From Nocardia arizonensis (GTDB lineage Bacteria > Actinomycetota > Actinomycetes > Mycobacteriales > Mycobacteriaceae): DNA of 64,000 bases. Below, in pieces: positions 26,835 through 35,352 of the stretch. The DNA lies in the NCBI RefSeq assembly GCF_001310275.1, contig NZ_LGYZ01000081.1, positions 124,001 through 188,000 of the forward strand. The letters are read 5' to 3'. A model generated the notes under the pieces. It ran no database searches, was not told where the DNA came from, and worked only from the letters and a program-made list of their open reading frames with translations. Made by a program: the position numbers and the translations under genes. The number at the start of each line of letters is the position of its first letter. Positions within the stretch are counted from its first letter, which is position 1.

Positions 26835-27980
26835 ATGACCGAGGACAGACCCCTATCCGACGCCGCATCCCCCGGCGACTCCGAACCGATCCACAGCGGT
26901 GGCGCGGGCGCGCCGCCGTCCCGCGCGTACGCACTGCGCCGGTGGTCACGACGGATGGCGTGGCGGGTCTGGCGGCTGATCGCGCGGGTCGCGGTCAAGG
27001 CGTGGGACGACTCGATCTTCGCCAAATCGGCGGCGGCGGCGTTCTGGCAGACCATGTCGCTGGCACCGCTGCTGTTCGGTGTCCTCGGCAGCCTCGGCTA
27101 CGTCGGCGGCTGGTTCGGCCCCGACACCGTCCACATCGTGCAGACCAAGATCATCGCGTTCAGCCGGGATCTGTTCAGTCCCTCGGTGGTCTCCGACCTC
27201 ATCGAACCGACCGTCGCCGATGTGCTCGGACGCGGACGCGGGGCGGTGGTCTCGGTCGGCTTCGTACTGTCGCTGTGGGCCGGTTCCTCGGGCATGGCGA
27301 CCTTCGTGGACTCGATCACCGAGGCACACGGTCAACAGGACGCCCGGCATCCGGTGTGGCAGCGGATCTTCGCATTGCTGCTGTACGTGGCGTTCCTCGT
27401 CGCGGCGGTGTTCATCCTCCCGATGGTCGCCCTCGGGCCCGCCATCATCGGTCGGGTGCTGCCGGATTCCTGGCGCGAACTCGGGCTGCGGCTGCTGGAC
27501 GCGTTCTACTACCCGGGGGTCGGACTGCTGCTCATCGTCGGGCTCACGACGCTGTACAAACTGGCCCTGCACCGGTCGCTGCCGTGGCTGCGCCTGTTCG
27601 GCGGCGCGCTGGTGGCCGGCGTGTTCTTCATGGCCGCCAGCGAGGGGCTGCGCCGCTACCTGTCATGGGTGACCCGTACCGGCGTCACCTACGGCGCGCT
27701 GGCCACGCCCATCGCCTTCCTTCTGTTCACCTATTTCCTCGGCTTTGCGGTGATCCTCGGCGCGGAATTCAATGCCGCGGTCCAGGAATTCTGGCCTGCC
27801 CGGGCGACCCGGCTGGAGCAGATGAAGGAGTGGTTCGCCAATCAGGTGCGCGGCGAGAACGGCGACCGGACGGATTCGGCGACCACCGAGGACGACGCGA
27901 CCGCGCCGGAGTCGACCGCCGCGCACCACGAGAAACCCGTAGCGGTACGCGCCGCCACGGGCCTTCGACTCGACCGGTGA
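26835..27980 (+). CDS. YihY/virulence-factor-BrkB-family membrane protein
   Basis: 381 residues, the counterpart of Rv2707. The YihY/BrkB pattern shows as six hydrophobic segments: AAAAFWQTMSLAPLLFGVLG, VVSVGFVLSLWAGSSGMATF, IFALLLYVAFLVAAVFILP, GVGLLLIVGLTTLYKLALH, FGGALVAGVFFMAASEGL and ALATPIAFLLFTYFLGFAVI. The last one is followed by GAEFNAAVQE, a family hallmark. Polar, charged ends of about 55 residues flank the core. The function is unknown; roles in envelope integrity have been proposed. ATG at 26835 (MTEDRPLSD) is used. Confidence 0.9.
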   Translation: MTEDRPLSDAASPGDSEPIHSGGAGAPPSRAYALRRWSRRMAWRVWRLIARVAVKAWDDSIFAKSAAAAFWQTMSLAPLLFGVLGSLGYVGGWFGPDTVHIVQTKIIAFSRDLFSPSVVSDLIEPTVADVLGRGRGAVVSVGFVLSLWAGSSGMATFVDSITEAHGQQDARHPVWQRIFALLLYVAFLVAAVFILPMVALGPAIIGRVLPDSWRELGLRLLDAFYYPGVGLLLIVGLTTLYKLALHRSLPWLRLFGGALVAGVFFMAASEGLRRYLSWVTRTGVTYGALATPIAFLLFTYFLGFAVILGAEFNAAVQEFWPARATRLEQMKEWFANQVRGENGDRTDSATTEDDATAPESTAAHHEKPVAVRAATGLRLDR

Positions 27981-28004
27981 TCGACCGCTACGGCCGACCT
28001 GGCG

Positions 28005-28250
28005 TCATTCGCCCTTGCGCAGCTTGTCGTAGATCTTCTTGCAGTCCGGGCACACCGGGGAGCCCGGCTTGGGCGAGCGGGTCACCGGGAAGACCTCGCC
28101 GCACAGCGCGACCACGTGGGTGCCCATGACTGCGCTCTCGGCGATCTTGTCCTTCTTCACGTAGTGGAAGAATTTCGGGGTGTCGTCGCCCGTCGTCTCG
28201 TCGGTGGTCGTATCCGGGCGAACCAGAGTGTCGGTACTCACGGACTCCAT
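28005..28250 (-). CDS. DUF3039 small zinc-binding protein
   Basis: 81 residues. FFHYVKKDKIAESAVMGTHVVALCGEVF and the terminal CPDCKKIYDKLRKGE are the DUF3039 signature, with His, one Cys and a CxxC as probable zinc ligands. Function is unknown. It is convergent with the YihY-type gene and divergent from the DUF3099 gene. ATG at 28250 is used; GTG at 28241 is possible. Confidence 0.88.
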   Translation of the reverse strand: MESVSTDTLVRPDTTTDETTGDDTPKFFHYVKKDKIAESAVMGTHVVALCGEVFPVTRSPKPGSPVCPDCKKIYDKLRKGE

Positions 28251-28337
28251 GATGCCGCATCGCCGCCGTCAGCACCCACGGCACCGCTCTGACCTGCGCG
28301 TGTGCGTGCGCACCGCCCGCGTGGAAGACTCGAAGAC

Positions 28338-28766
28338 ATGCAGCAGCACGGCGATCGCGAGGACGCCGGGGGCACCGGCGGCGGTGTTCGCCCCGACGCG
28401 ACCTCCGCGTCGACCTCGCCATCCCGCCCGCGCGGATTCTTCCGCGGCACCGAGGCCGACCGCGCCGTGCTGATCACCGAGGCCGCGCTCTCCCTGGAGG
28501 AACAGCATCGCTCCCGGGTGCGTCGCTACACCGTCATCATGGCCCTCCGTATCCCGTGCCTGGTGCTGGCGGCGATGGCCTACAGCATCTGGGGCAGCGC
28601 GCTGATCTCTCTGCTGATCATCGGCGTCTCCATTCCGCTGCCGTGGATCGCGGTGCTCATCGCCAACGACCGTCCACCGCGACGCAAGGACGAACCGAGC
28701 CGCTGGGACGGCCGCGGCGACCGTCTCGCCCTCGAATCCCGTCCGCACAACGCCATCGACGGCTGA
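28338..28766 (+). CDS. DUF3099 membrane protein
   Basis: 142 residues, the counterpart of Rv2709. AVLITEAALSLEEQHRSRVRRY precedes two membrane segments (ALRIPCLVLAAMAYSIWGSA and ISLLIIGVSIPLPWIAVLIAND), the standard DUF3099 layout. The N-terminal 35 residues are low-complexity. ATG at 28338 is preceded by AAGACT at 28325-28330, a possible -10 box 7 bases away. Function unknown. Confidence 0.87.
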   Translation: MQQHGDREDAGGTGGGVRPDATSASTSPSRPRGFFRGTEADRAVLITEAALSLEEQHRSRVRRYTVIMALRIPCLVLAAMAYSIWGSALISLLIIGVSIPLPWIAVLIANDRPPRRKDEPSRWDGRGDRLALESRPHNAIDG

Positions 28767-28774
28767 GCCCGTCG
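28757..28774. terminator. Small hairpin between the convergent DUF3099 and MFS genes
   Basis: CGACGG at 28757-28762 pairs with CCGTCG at 28769-28774, overlapping the DUF3099 stop codon. It is short, so the call is weak. Confidence 0.3.
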
Positions 28775-28775
28775 G

Positions 28776-30086
28776 TCAGGCCGCGACCGTCCGCGGCCGC
28801 CGCACCATGATCGACATCAACGCCGCGGTCCCGCACAGCGCGCCTGCGACATACCAGGCTGTGTCGTAGCTGCCCCGCATATCCCGGATGACCCCCGCAC
28901 CGGTGGCTGCGATCGCCGCGCCGACCTGATGGGAGGCGAAAACCCAGCCGAAGGCGACCGGACCGTCGTCGCCGAACAGCTCCCGGCACAGCATGACCGT
29001 CGGCGGCACCGTCGCGATCCAGTCCAGCCCGTAGAAGACGATGAACACCCACAGACTCGGTTCGGTGTCCGGCGCGAGCAGCGAGGGCAGGATCAGCAGC
29101 GAGACTCCGCGCAGGGTGTAGTAGGCGAGCAGCAGAAAGCGCGGATCGAGGCGGTCGGTCAGCCAGCCGGACAGGATGGTGCCCGCCACATCGAAGACCC
29201 CCACCACCGCGAGCAGGCCCGCGGCCGTGGTCGACGGCATGCCGTGATCGTGGGCGGCACTGACGAAATGGGTGCCGACCAATCCGTTGGTCGACGCCCC
29301 GCAGACGGCGAATCCGCCCGCGAGCAACCAGAATCCGGGTGTGCGCGCGGCCTGGAGCAGCACGGTCAGCGCCCGCGTCGCGCCGCCGCGCACCGCGACC
29401 CTCGTGCCGAAGGTCGAACCGGGCGGCGCACCGTAGGCGGTCGCGCCGACGTCGCTGGGATAGTCGCGGATGAACAGCAGCGCCAGCGGGGCCACGGCCA
29501 GTGCCGCGCCCGCGACCACGAGCGCGGGCAACCGCCAGCCGTGATCGCGGGCCAGCGCCGAGACCAGTGGCAGGAAGACCAGCTGGCCGGTCGCGCCCGC
29601 GGCGGTCAGCACACCGGTGACCAGTCCGCGGTGGCGCACGAACCAGCGTCCGGTGATGGTCGCCACCAACGGCATCGACATCGAGCCCACTCCGATGCCG
29701 ACCAGCAGCCCCCAGGTCAGCACCAACTGCCACGCCTGGGTCATGAAGACGGTGAGGCCGCTGCCCGCCGCGACCAGCACCAGCGCGCCCGCCACGATTC
29801 GGCGGATGCCGAAGCGGTCCATGAGCGCAGCTGCGAAGGGCGAGATGAGCCCGTACAGCAGGACATTGAGCGAGACGGCGAAGCCGATGGTCCCGTGCGA
29901 CCACCCGAATTCCTCGTGCAGCGGGCCCATCAACACGCCCGGCACGGATCGGAAGGCCGCCGCGCCGAGCAGCGCGACGAAGCCGACACCCGCCACCAGC
30001 CAAGCCGGATGCGGACCCGAACGCGGACGAGTCACGCTATCGGCCAACAGTTCCCGGGTATCACCACGGTTCTCGACATCGGTCAC
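28776..30086 (-). CDS. Major facilitator superfamily transporter (OFA/MCT-like)
   Basis: About 436 residues with 12 membrane segments. LMDRFGIRRIVAGALVL is the MFS loop 2-3 motif; LHEEFGWSHGTIGFAVSLNV and HGMPSTTAAGLLAVVGVFDV resemble monocarboxylate or oxalate/formate-type carriers. The substrate is unknown. GTG at 30086 (VTDVENRG) gives a 103-base gap to the divergent GlxA-type regulator; ATG at 30137 is possible but would fill the intergenic region. The regulator next door is the natural candidate for its control. Confidence 0.85.
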   Translation of the reverse strand: MTDVENRGDTRELLADSVTRPRSGPHPAWLVAGVGFVALLGAAAFRSVPGVLMGPLHEEFGWSHGTIGFAVSLNVLLYGLISPFAAALMDRFGIRRIVAGALVLVAAGSGLTVFMTQAWQLVLTWGLLVGIGVGSMSMPLVATITGRWFVRHRGLVTGVLTAAGATGQLVFLPLVSALARDHGWRLPALVVAGAALAVAPLALLFIRDYPSDVGATAYGAPPGSTFGTRVAVRGGATRALTVLLQAARTPGFWLLAGGFAVCGASTNGLVGTHFVSAAHDHGMPSTTAAGLLAVVGVFDVAGTILSGWLTDRLDPRFLLLAYYTLRGVSLLILPSLLAPDTEPSLWVFIVFYGLDWIATVPPTVMLCRELFGDDGPVAFGWVFASHQVGAAIAATGAGVIRDMRGSYDTAWYVAGALCGTAALMSIMVRRPRTVAA

Positions 30087-30189
30087 GCAATGAGCGTGCC
30101 GGACACGGGGTTCGCGAACGAGTGGCCTGAATGCCATAATGCGTCAATATCGAGCCATTCCGGCTGTCCGCGCTTCGAGGGAGCCCGCC

Positions 30190-31170
30190 GTGACCGCACC
30201 GACCGAACCGGGTCCACATCACGTGGCCGTACTCGCCCTCGATCCGGTGATCGGTTTCGACATGACCATTCCGCCGACGATCCTCGGCGCCGCCGTCGGC
30301 GCCGACGGCGCGGCGCGCTACCGGGTCGACATCTGCGGACTCGATACCGCGGGCGTGCGCTCGACCGCCGGATACACGATCGTTCCCGACCACGGACCCG
30401 AACTGCTCGCGCAGGCCGACACCGTGATCGTGCCCGGCACCCGCATGACCGGGCCGCGCCGCGACGGAACCGCCGGCCCCGAATTGATCGAGGCGCTGGC
30501 GACCATCCGCCCCGGCACGCGCATCATGTCGATCTGCACCGGCGCATTCGTCCTCGCCGCGGCGGGACTGCTCGACGGCAGGCGCGCGACCACCCACTGG
30601 GCCTGGGCCGACGCCTTCCGCGCCCTCTACCCGCGCGTCCTGCTCGATGAGAACCTGCTGTTCATCGAGGACGGCGATATCTGCACCTCGGCCGGACTCG
30701 CGGCGGGCATCGACGTCTGTCTGCACATCATCCGCGCCGATCACGGCAGCGAGATCGCCAATCGGGCGGCCCGGTACTGCGTGGTGCCGCCGTGGCGCGA
30801 AGGCGGCCAATCCCAGTTCATCGACCGGCAGGTGCCCGATCCGGGTTCCGACGGCACCGCCCCGACGCGCGCGTGGGCGCTGCGCCGCCTCGACCGCGAA
30901 CTCGACCTGCACACCCTCGCCGCGCACGCGAGCATGAGCGTGCGCACCTTCACCCGCCGCTTCAAGGCCGAGACCGGACTCGCCCCGGGCGCGTGGCTGC
31001 TGCGCCAGCGCCTGCACCACGCGCGGCATCTGCTCGAGACCACCGACCTGTCCGTCGACGCGGTCGCCAGGGCGGCGGGCATGGGCACCGCGGCCTCGCT
31101 GCGCCACCACATGCGCGGTGAACTCGGCGTGCCGCCGCAGACCTATCGGCGGACTTTCCGCGCGGGCTGA
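30190..31170 (+). CDS. GlxA-family AraC regulator (DJ-1/PfpI domain plus AraC HTH)
   Basis: 326 residues. The N-terminal DJ-1/PfpI-like domain (about 1-180) includes HHVAVLALDPVIGFDMTI and MSICTGAFVLAAAGLLDGRR, whose Cys lies at the nucleophile elbow. The C-terminal AraC domain includes LDLHTLAAHASMSVRTFTRR and SVDAVARAAGMGTAASLRHH. GTG at 30190 follows GAGGGAG with 6 bases between. Such proteins sense small molecules and activate nearby genes; the divergent MFS gene is the probable target. Confidence 0.9.
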   Translation: MTAPTEPGPHHVAVLALDPVIGFDMTIPPTILGAAVGADGAARYRVDICGLDTAGVRSTAGYTIVPDHGPELLAQADTVIVPGTRMTGPRRDGTAGPELIEALATIRPGTRIMSICTGAFVLAAAGLLDGRRATTHWAWADAFRALYPRVLLDENLLFIEDGDICTSAGLAAGIDVCLHIIRADHGSEIANRAARYCVVPPWREGGQSQFIDRQVPDPGSDGTAPTRAWALRRLDRELDLHTLAAHASMSVRTFTRRFKAETGLAPGAWLLRQRLHHARHLLETTDLSVDAVARAAGMGTAASLRHHMRGELGVPPQTYRRTFRAG

Positions 31171-31276
31171 GCCCGCCGCGCGGGCGGGCCGAATCGGCTC
31201 GACAGCCGAACACCGGGCACCTACTGTGTCCGGGGGCACGTCAGGCGGTGTGTCCCACAACACACAGGAGCGACCA

Positions 31277-32017
31277 ATGATTCGGTGGGTCTGGGCATTC
31301 CTCGACCGCCCCGCACAGCGATTCGACGATTGCGCGAAATTCTGGGCCACGGTCACCGGAACCACCCCTTCCGAGCGCCGCGGATCCCACAACGAATTCC
31401 TCACGCTGCTCCCCGACCCCGCGTTGTACGCCGCGGCGAGCGTCAAGATGCAGTCGGTCACCGGATTCGGCGGCGTGCACCTCGATCTCGACGTCGACGA
31501 CATTCCCGCCGCGGTGCGCGCCGCGCTCGATCTCGGCGCCGACCTGGTCGCCAATCACGCCGATTACGCCGTGCTGCGCTCGCCGTCGGGACAGATCTTC
31601 TGCCTGACCCCGAGCGGCCGGTCCCAGGGCAGGCCCGCGCCCGCCTTCCGCGCCCCCGACGGCACCCTCAGCCGCGTCGACCAGATCTGTCTCGACATCG
31701 GCCCCGCCGACCACGACCGCGAGACCGAGTTCTGGCGGGAACTGACCGCCTGGGACCACGAACGGGGCAGGCTGCCGGAATTCGCCCGACTGCGCGCCCG
31801 CGACCGGCTGCCCATCCGGATCCTGTTACAGCGCTTGGGCGAGGAACGGCCGACCAGCGCGCACATCGACCTGTCCTCCTCGGATATCGAGGCCACCGCG
31901 CGCTGGCACGAATCCCTCGGCGCCACCCTCGTCGAGCGCTACGAACACTGGATCGTGCTCACCGATCCCGCCGACGGCGTCTATTGCGTCACCGCCCGCG
32001 ATCCGGCGGGCGTCTGA
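31277..32017 (+). CDS. VOC-superfamily (glyoxalase/bleomycin resistance-like) protein
   Basis: 246 residues with two VOC modules. The first begins MIRWVWAFLDRPAQRFDDCA and contains VHLDLDVDDIPAAV; the second begins RVDQICLDIGPADHDRETEF and contains AHIDLSSSDIEATARWHESL. Both end in short strands such as VLRSPSGQIFCL and VLTDPADGVYCV. The metal ligands are only partly conserved, so the enzymatic role is open. ATG at 31277 follows CAGGAG. It lies downstream of the GlxA-type regulator with a gap of about 100 bases. Confidence 0.85.
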   Translation: MIRWVWAFLDRPAQRFDDCAKFWATVTGTTPSERRGSHNEFLTLLPDPALYAAASVKMQSVTGFGGVHLDLDVDDIPAAVRAALDLGADLVANHADYAVLRSPSGQIFCLTPSGRSQGRPAPAFRAPDGTLSRVDQICLDIGPADHDRETEFWRELTAWDHERGRLPEFARLRARDRLPIRILLQRLGEERPTSAHIDLSSSDIEATARWHESLGATLVERYEHWIVLTDPADGVYCVTARDPAGV

Positions 32018-32094
32018 GCGCGCGGGTTCCACCGCGACTGTGACACGGCGGACAGCGCGGGCACACGGGCGGCCCGCGGTGGCAGAGTACCGAT

Positions 32095-33612
32095 GTGCCT
32101 ACCGACCGTACGACCACCGGATCCCTGCTCACCGCCCTCTGCCCGGACCTGCGCGTCGCGCTGGCCAGGGTCGGCTACGACGCCGAAACCCTGCTCGCGG
32201 CGCTGGGCCACGGCGCGCACGCCGCGCTCGGGCGCCAGGAGCCGGTCCCGGTGCGCCGCGCCGCGCGCACGGCCGGGGAACTCGGTGTGCTGATCCGGTT
32301 GCTGCTGCTGGGCGATGCCGTCACCGAGCGGGAGGCGGCGGCCGCACTCGCCCCGGTCGGCGTCGACCGAGCGGTGGCCGCCGGTCTGCTCGAACGCGAT
32401 GGCGACCTGGTGCGCGCGGCCCTGGATCTGCGCCCGCTCGACGCGGGCGCGGGCAACCGCTGGATCCTGTCGGATCTCGACGACTCGATGCGCAGGCGCA
32501 CGCTGACCGAGGATCACGTCCTCGGGGTCGGGCACGCGTCGCTGTCGCTGCTGCGCGCCACGCCCACCCGGCCGGTCGGCACGGTGCTGGATCTGGGCAC
32601 CGGTTGCGGCGTGCAGGCGGTACACGCCGCGTCCTACGCGAACTCGGTCACCGCCACCGACGTGAACCCGCGGGCGCTGTGGCTGGCCGAGGCGACCGCG
32701 GCCCTCAACGACCTGGATATCGACTTCGTCCAGGGATCGTGGTTCGATCCGGTGGCCGATCGCCACTTCGACCAGATCGTGGCGAATCCGCCGTTCGTGG
32801 TGGGGCCCGCCCGCATCGAGCACACCTATCGCGATTCCGGCCTCGCGCTCGACGGCGCGAGCGAACTGGTCGTCTCCCGCGCGCCCGCACTGCTCGCGCC
32901 CGGTGGCACCGCGGCCATGCTCGCCGCCTGGGTCCACGTTGAGGGCGAGGACTGGCGGCAGCGGGTCTCCTCGTGGCTGCCCGCATACGGAATCGACGCA
33001 TGGGTGGTGCAGCGCGACATCGCCGATCCCGCCCTCTACGTCGGCACTTGGCTGCGCGACGCGGGTCTGGACCCGCGCGATCCGCAGTCCCAGGCACGCG
33101 CCGATCGGTGGCTCGACGCCTTCGACGCCGCCGGAGTCGAGGGCATCGGCTTCGGCTTCGTCTATCTGCGCGCGGTCGACGCGCCGACCGAACTGCTCGC
33201 CGAGGATCTCACCCACGGATTCGACGATCCGCTCGGCGCGGAGGCGCCGGCCTATTTCGAGCGCTCGGCCTGGTTGCGCGCCGTCGCGGCCGATCCCGAC
33301 CTGGCCTGGTCCGCCCGTTTCGCCGTCGATCCAGCCACCGCGCTGGAGCAGGTCTCGCTACTCGGCCCCGAGGGGTGGGACCAGCGGGTGGCGCGGCTGC
33401 ACCGCGGCGACGGACCGCGCTGGCAGCACGAAGTGGATGAGTCCACGATCTCACTGCTGGCGGGAATGCGACGCGACGGTCTGCCGTTGCACGAACTGGT
33501 CGAACTACTCGCCCTCGCACACGGATTCGATGAGACGGAACCGGAGTTCGCCGCCGATGCACTGGCGGTGGTCACGGGACTGGTCCGACACGGTCTGATC
33601 GGACCCGCCTAG
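32095..33612 (+). CDS. Class I SAM-dependent methyltransferase with NPPF motif
   Basis: 505 residues. The central methyltransferase domain (about 150-310) has TVLDLGTGCGVQAVHAASYA, ATDVNPRALWLAEA and IVANPPFVVGP; N-P-P-F is the signature of methylases acting on nitrogen in a planar amide or base (PrmC/HemK, RsmC-like). An N-terminal helical domain (1-130) and a C-terminal domain of about 180 residues (WARSARF-like, ending GLVRHGLIGPA) are typical of this actinobacterial DUF7059/DUF7782 type. Substrate unknown. The GTG start at 32095 has a weak -10 (CAGAGT) 6 bases upstream. It is immediately upstream of sigB. Confidence 0.85.
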   Translation: MPTDRTTTGSLLTALCPDLRVALARVGYDAETLLAALGHGAHAALGRQEPVPVRRAARTAGELGVLIRLLLLGDAVTEREAAAALAPVGVDRAVAAGLLERDGDLVRAALDLRPLDAGAGNRWILSDLDDSMRRRTLTEDHVLGVGHASLSLLRATPTRPVGTVLDLGTGCGVQAVHAASYANSVTATDVNPRALWLAEATAALNDLDIDFVQGSWFDPVADRHFDQIVANPPFVVGPARIEHTYRDSGLALDGASELVVSRAPALLAPGGTAAMLAAWVHVEGEDWRQRVSSWLPAYGIDAWVVQRDIADPALYVGTWLRDAGLDPRDPQSQARADRWLDAFDAAGVEGIGFGFVYLRAVDAPTELLAEDLTHGFDDPLGAEAPAYFERSAWLRAVAADPDLAWSARFAVDPATALEQVSLLGPEGWDQRVARLHRGDGPRWQHEVDESTISLLAGMRRDGLPLHELVELLALAHGFDETEPEFAADALAVVTGLVRHGLIGPA

Positions 33613-33739
33613 CCGTCACCTCGGGCGGTGCGCGCGCGGGTCGGGCGGACCGGCGTTCCGACGGAGGGTGGTTCTCAGGAACTTCTCAGAACCGGAGACG
33701 GAAACTCGCAGCTCAGAGCGGTTTATCACTACCGCGAGC

Positions 33740-33769
33740 GGGAACTTTCCATAGGTCGGGTCCGTTGTT
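33740..33769 (+). promoter_or_regulatory. ECF (SigE/SigH-type) promoter of sigB
   Basis: GGGAAC at 33740-33745, 17 bases, then CGTTGTT at 33763-33769 fits the GGGAAC-N17/18-CGTT consensus of SigE and SigH. M. tuberculosis sigB is known to be transcribed from such a promoter. An additional inverted repeat, GGTTCT/AGAACC at 33670-33693, lies upstream and contains another GGAAC. Confidence 0.8.
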
Positions 33770-33801
33770 CGGAATGAGACACCACCGACAGGAGGCAAGT
33801 C

Positions 33802-34770
33802 ATGACAAGCCCCGCCACCACTCGCGTGCGCATCAGCGATTCGGACCTCGACGCCCAGAGCCCCGCCGCCGATCTGGTACGCGTGTACCTCAATGGTATC
33901 GGTCGCACCGCGCTGCTCACGGCCGCCGACGAGGTCGAGTTGGCCAAGCGCATCGAGGCGGGCCTCTACGCGCAGCATCTGCTCGAGACCGGCAAACGAC
34001 TGTCGGCCACCCGCAAGCGCGATCTGGCGATCGTCGTCCGCGAAGGTCAGGCAGCCCGCTCGCACCTACTCGAAGCCAACCTCCGGCTCGTGGTCTCACT
34101 GGCCAAGCGCTACACCGGTCGCGGTATGCCCCTGCTCGACCTCATTCAGGAAGGCAATCTCGGGCTGATCCGCGCGATGGAGAAGTTCGACTACGCCAAG
34201 GGCTTCAAGTTCTCCACCTATGCCACCTGGTGGATCCGCCAGGCCATCACCCGCGGTATGGCCGATCAGAGCCGCACCATCCGGCTGCCCGTCCACCTCG
34301 TGGAACAGGTCAACAAACTCGCCAGAATCAAGCGTGAACTGCATCAGCAGCTCGGCCGTGAGGCCACCGACGAGGAACTGGCCAACGAGTCGGGCATCCC
34401 GGTCGACAAGATCTCCGATCTGCTCGACCACAGCCGTGACCCGGTGAGCCTGGACATGCCGGTCGGCAACGACGAAGAGGCCCCGCTCGGCGATTTCATC
34501 GAGGATTCCGAGGCCACTTCCGCCGAATCCGCGGTGATCGCCGGACTGCTGCACCACGATGTGCGCAGTGTGCTGGCCACCCTCGATGAACGCGAACAGC
34601 AGGTCATCCGGCTGCGCTTCGGCCTCGATGACGGCCAGCCGCGCACCCTGGACCAGATCGGCAAGCTGTTCGGCCTCTCGCGCGAGCGGGTTCGCCAGAT
34701 CGAGCGCGAGGTCATGGCCAAGCTGCGCAAGGGCGAGCGGGCCGACCGCTTGCGCGCCTACGCCAGCTGA
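33802..34770 (+). CDS. sigB: Principal-like RNA polymerase sigma factor SigB
   Basis: 322 residues, the counterpart of Rv2710. It lacks the long N-terminal extension of SigA and starts directly with region 1.2 ([18 protein letters not shown]). Regions 2 ([34 protein letters not shown]), 3 and 4.2 ([20 protein letters not shown]) are complete. SigB controls stationary-phase and stress genes in mycobacteria. ATG at 33802 follows AGGAGG. The ECF-type promoter links it to an envelope- or oxidative-stress sigma factor. A hairpin follows the stop. Confidence 0.97.
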   Translation: MTSPATTRVRISDSDLDAQSPAADLVRVYLNGIGRTALLTAADEVELAKRIEAGLYAQHLLETGKRLSATRKRDLAIVVREGQAARSHLLEANLRLVVSLAKRYTGRGMPLLDLIQEGNLGLIRAMEKFDYAKGFKFSTYATWWIRQAITRGMADQSRTIRLPVHLVEQVNKLARIKRELHQQLGREATDEELANESGIPVDKISDLLDHSRDPVSLDMPVGNDEEAPLGDFIEDSEATSAESAVIAGLLHHDVRSVLATLDEREQQVIRLRFGLDDGQPRTLDQIGKLFGLSRERVRQIEREVMAKLRKGERADRLRAYAS

Positions 34771-34778
34771 TCGCCTCC

Positions 34779-34807
34779 GACGAACGGCAACCCAGCCGCC
34801 GTTCGTC
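34779..34807 (+). terminator. sigB terminator hairpin
   Basis: A 10-base-pair stem (34779-34788 with 34798-34807) with a 9-base loop starts 9 bases after the sigB stop. Confidence 0.7.
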
Positions 34808-34932
34808 CGCGCACTCGGTGATCGCCGACACGATCATCGCCGAAGCGTCGACCGGTGTCCGCGCGTCCCGTCCCCTCCGGGTCCGCGCGAACCGGTCGGC
34901 GAACCCGTTCCCGCTACCGGGTTCTCCGCAGC

Positions 34933-35238
34933 TCAGTTCTGGTCGACCTCCACGTCGTAGTTCACCGTGTCGTCCTGGACGCTGGTGACGGTGACGGTGA
35001 GTCCCAGTTGGTCGCCGCCGGCGCTGAGCGTGCACCGCATGGTGGTGCCGACCTTGCCGGTGAGATCGCCCGGGCAGTCGATCGAATCCGGCTCCTGCCC
35101 CACCTTCTCGGTGAGGGTCTGTTTGACCGACTTCTCCAGGTCGACCTCCTTGATCTTCGGATCGGTGCCGATGGAGAACGAACACGCGGTCAACGCACAG
35201 GCCAGTAGCGGCACGGCCGTCGCGGCGAGCTTCTTCAT
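34933..35238 (-). CDS. DUF4333 lipoprotein
   Basis: 101 residues. The signal peptide MKKLAATAVPLLACALTAC ends in a lipobox (LTAC), so the mature protein is lipid-anchored outside the membrane. The mature part (VDLEKSVKQTLTEKVGQEPD, then CPGDLTGKVGTTMRC) matches DUF4333, with two Cys that probably pair. The family is abundant in mycolic-acid bacteria; function unknown. It is convergent with sigB. Confidence 0.88.
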   Translation of the reverse strand: MKKLAATAVPLLACALTACSFSIGTDPKIKEVDLEKSVKQTLTEKVGQEPDSIDCPGDLTGKVGTTMRCTLSAGGDQLGLTVTVTSVQDDTVNYDVEVDQN

Positions 35239-35352
35239 GGTGATGCCTCTCGTAGGGGATCTAAATGGTGCCTCGAGATACCTCCACCGCATAGGGCCAT
35301 TGACAACGCCGCGCCCTCCGCGGCGTGTTCGTTCGGTGTGTCTCCAGCGTGT

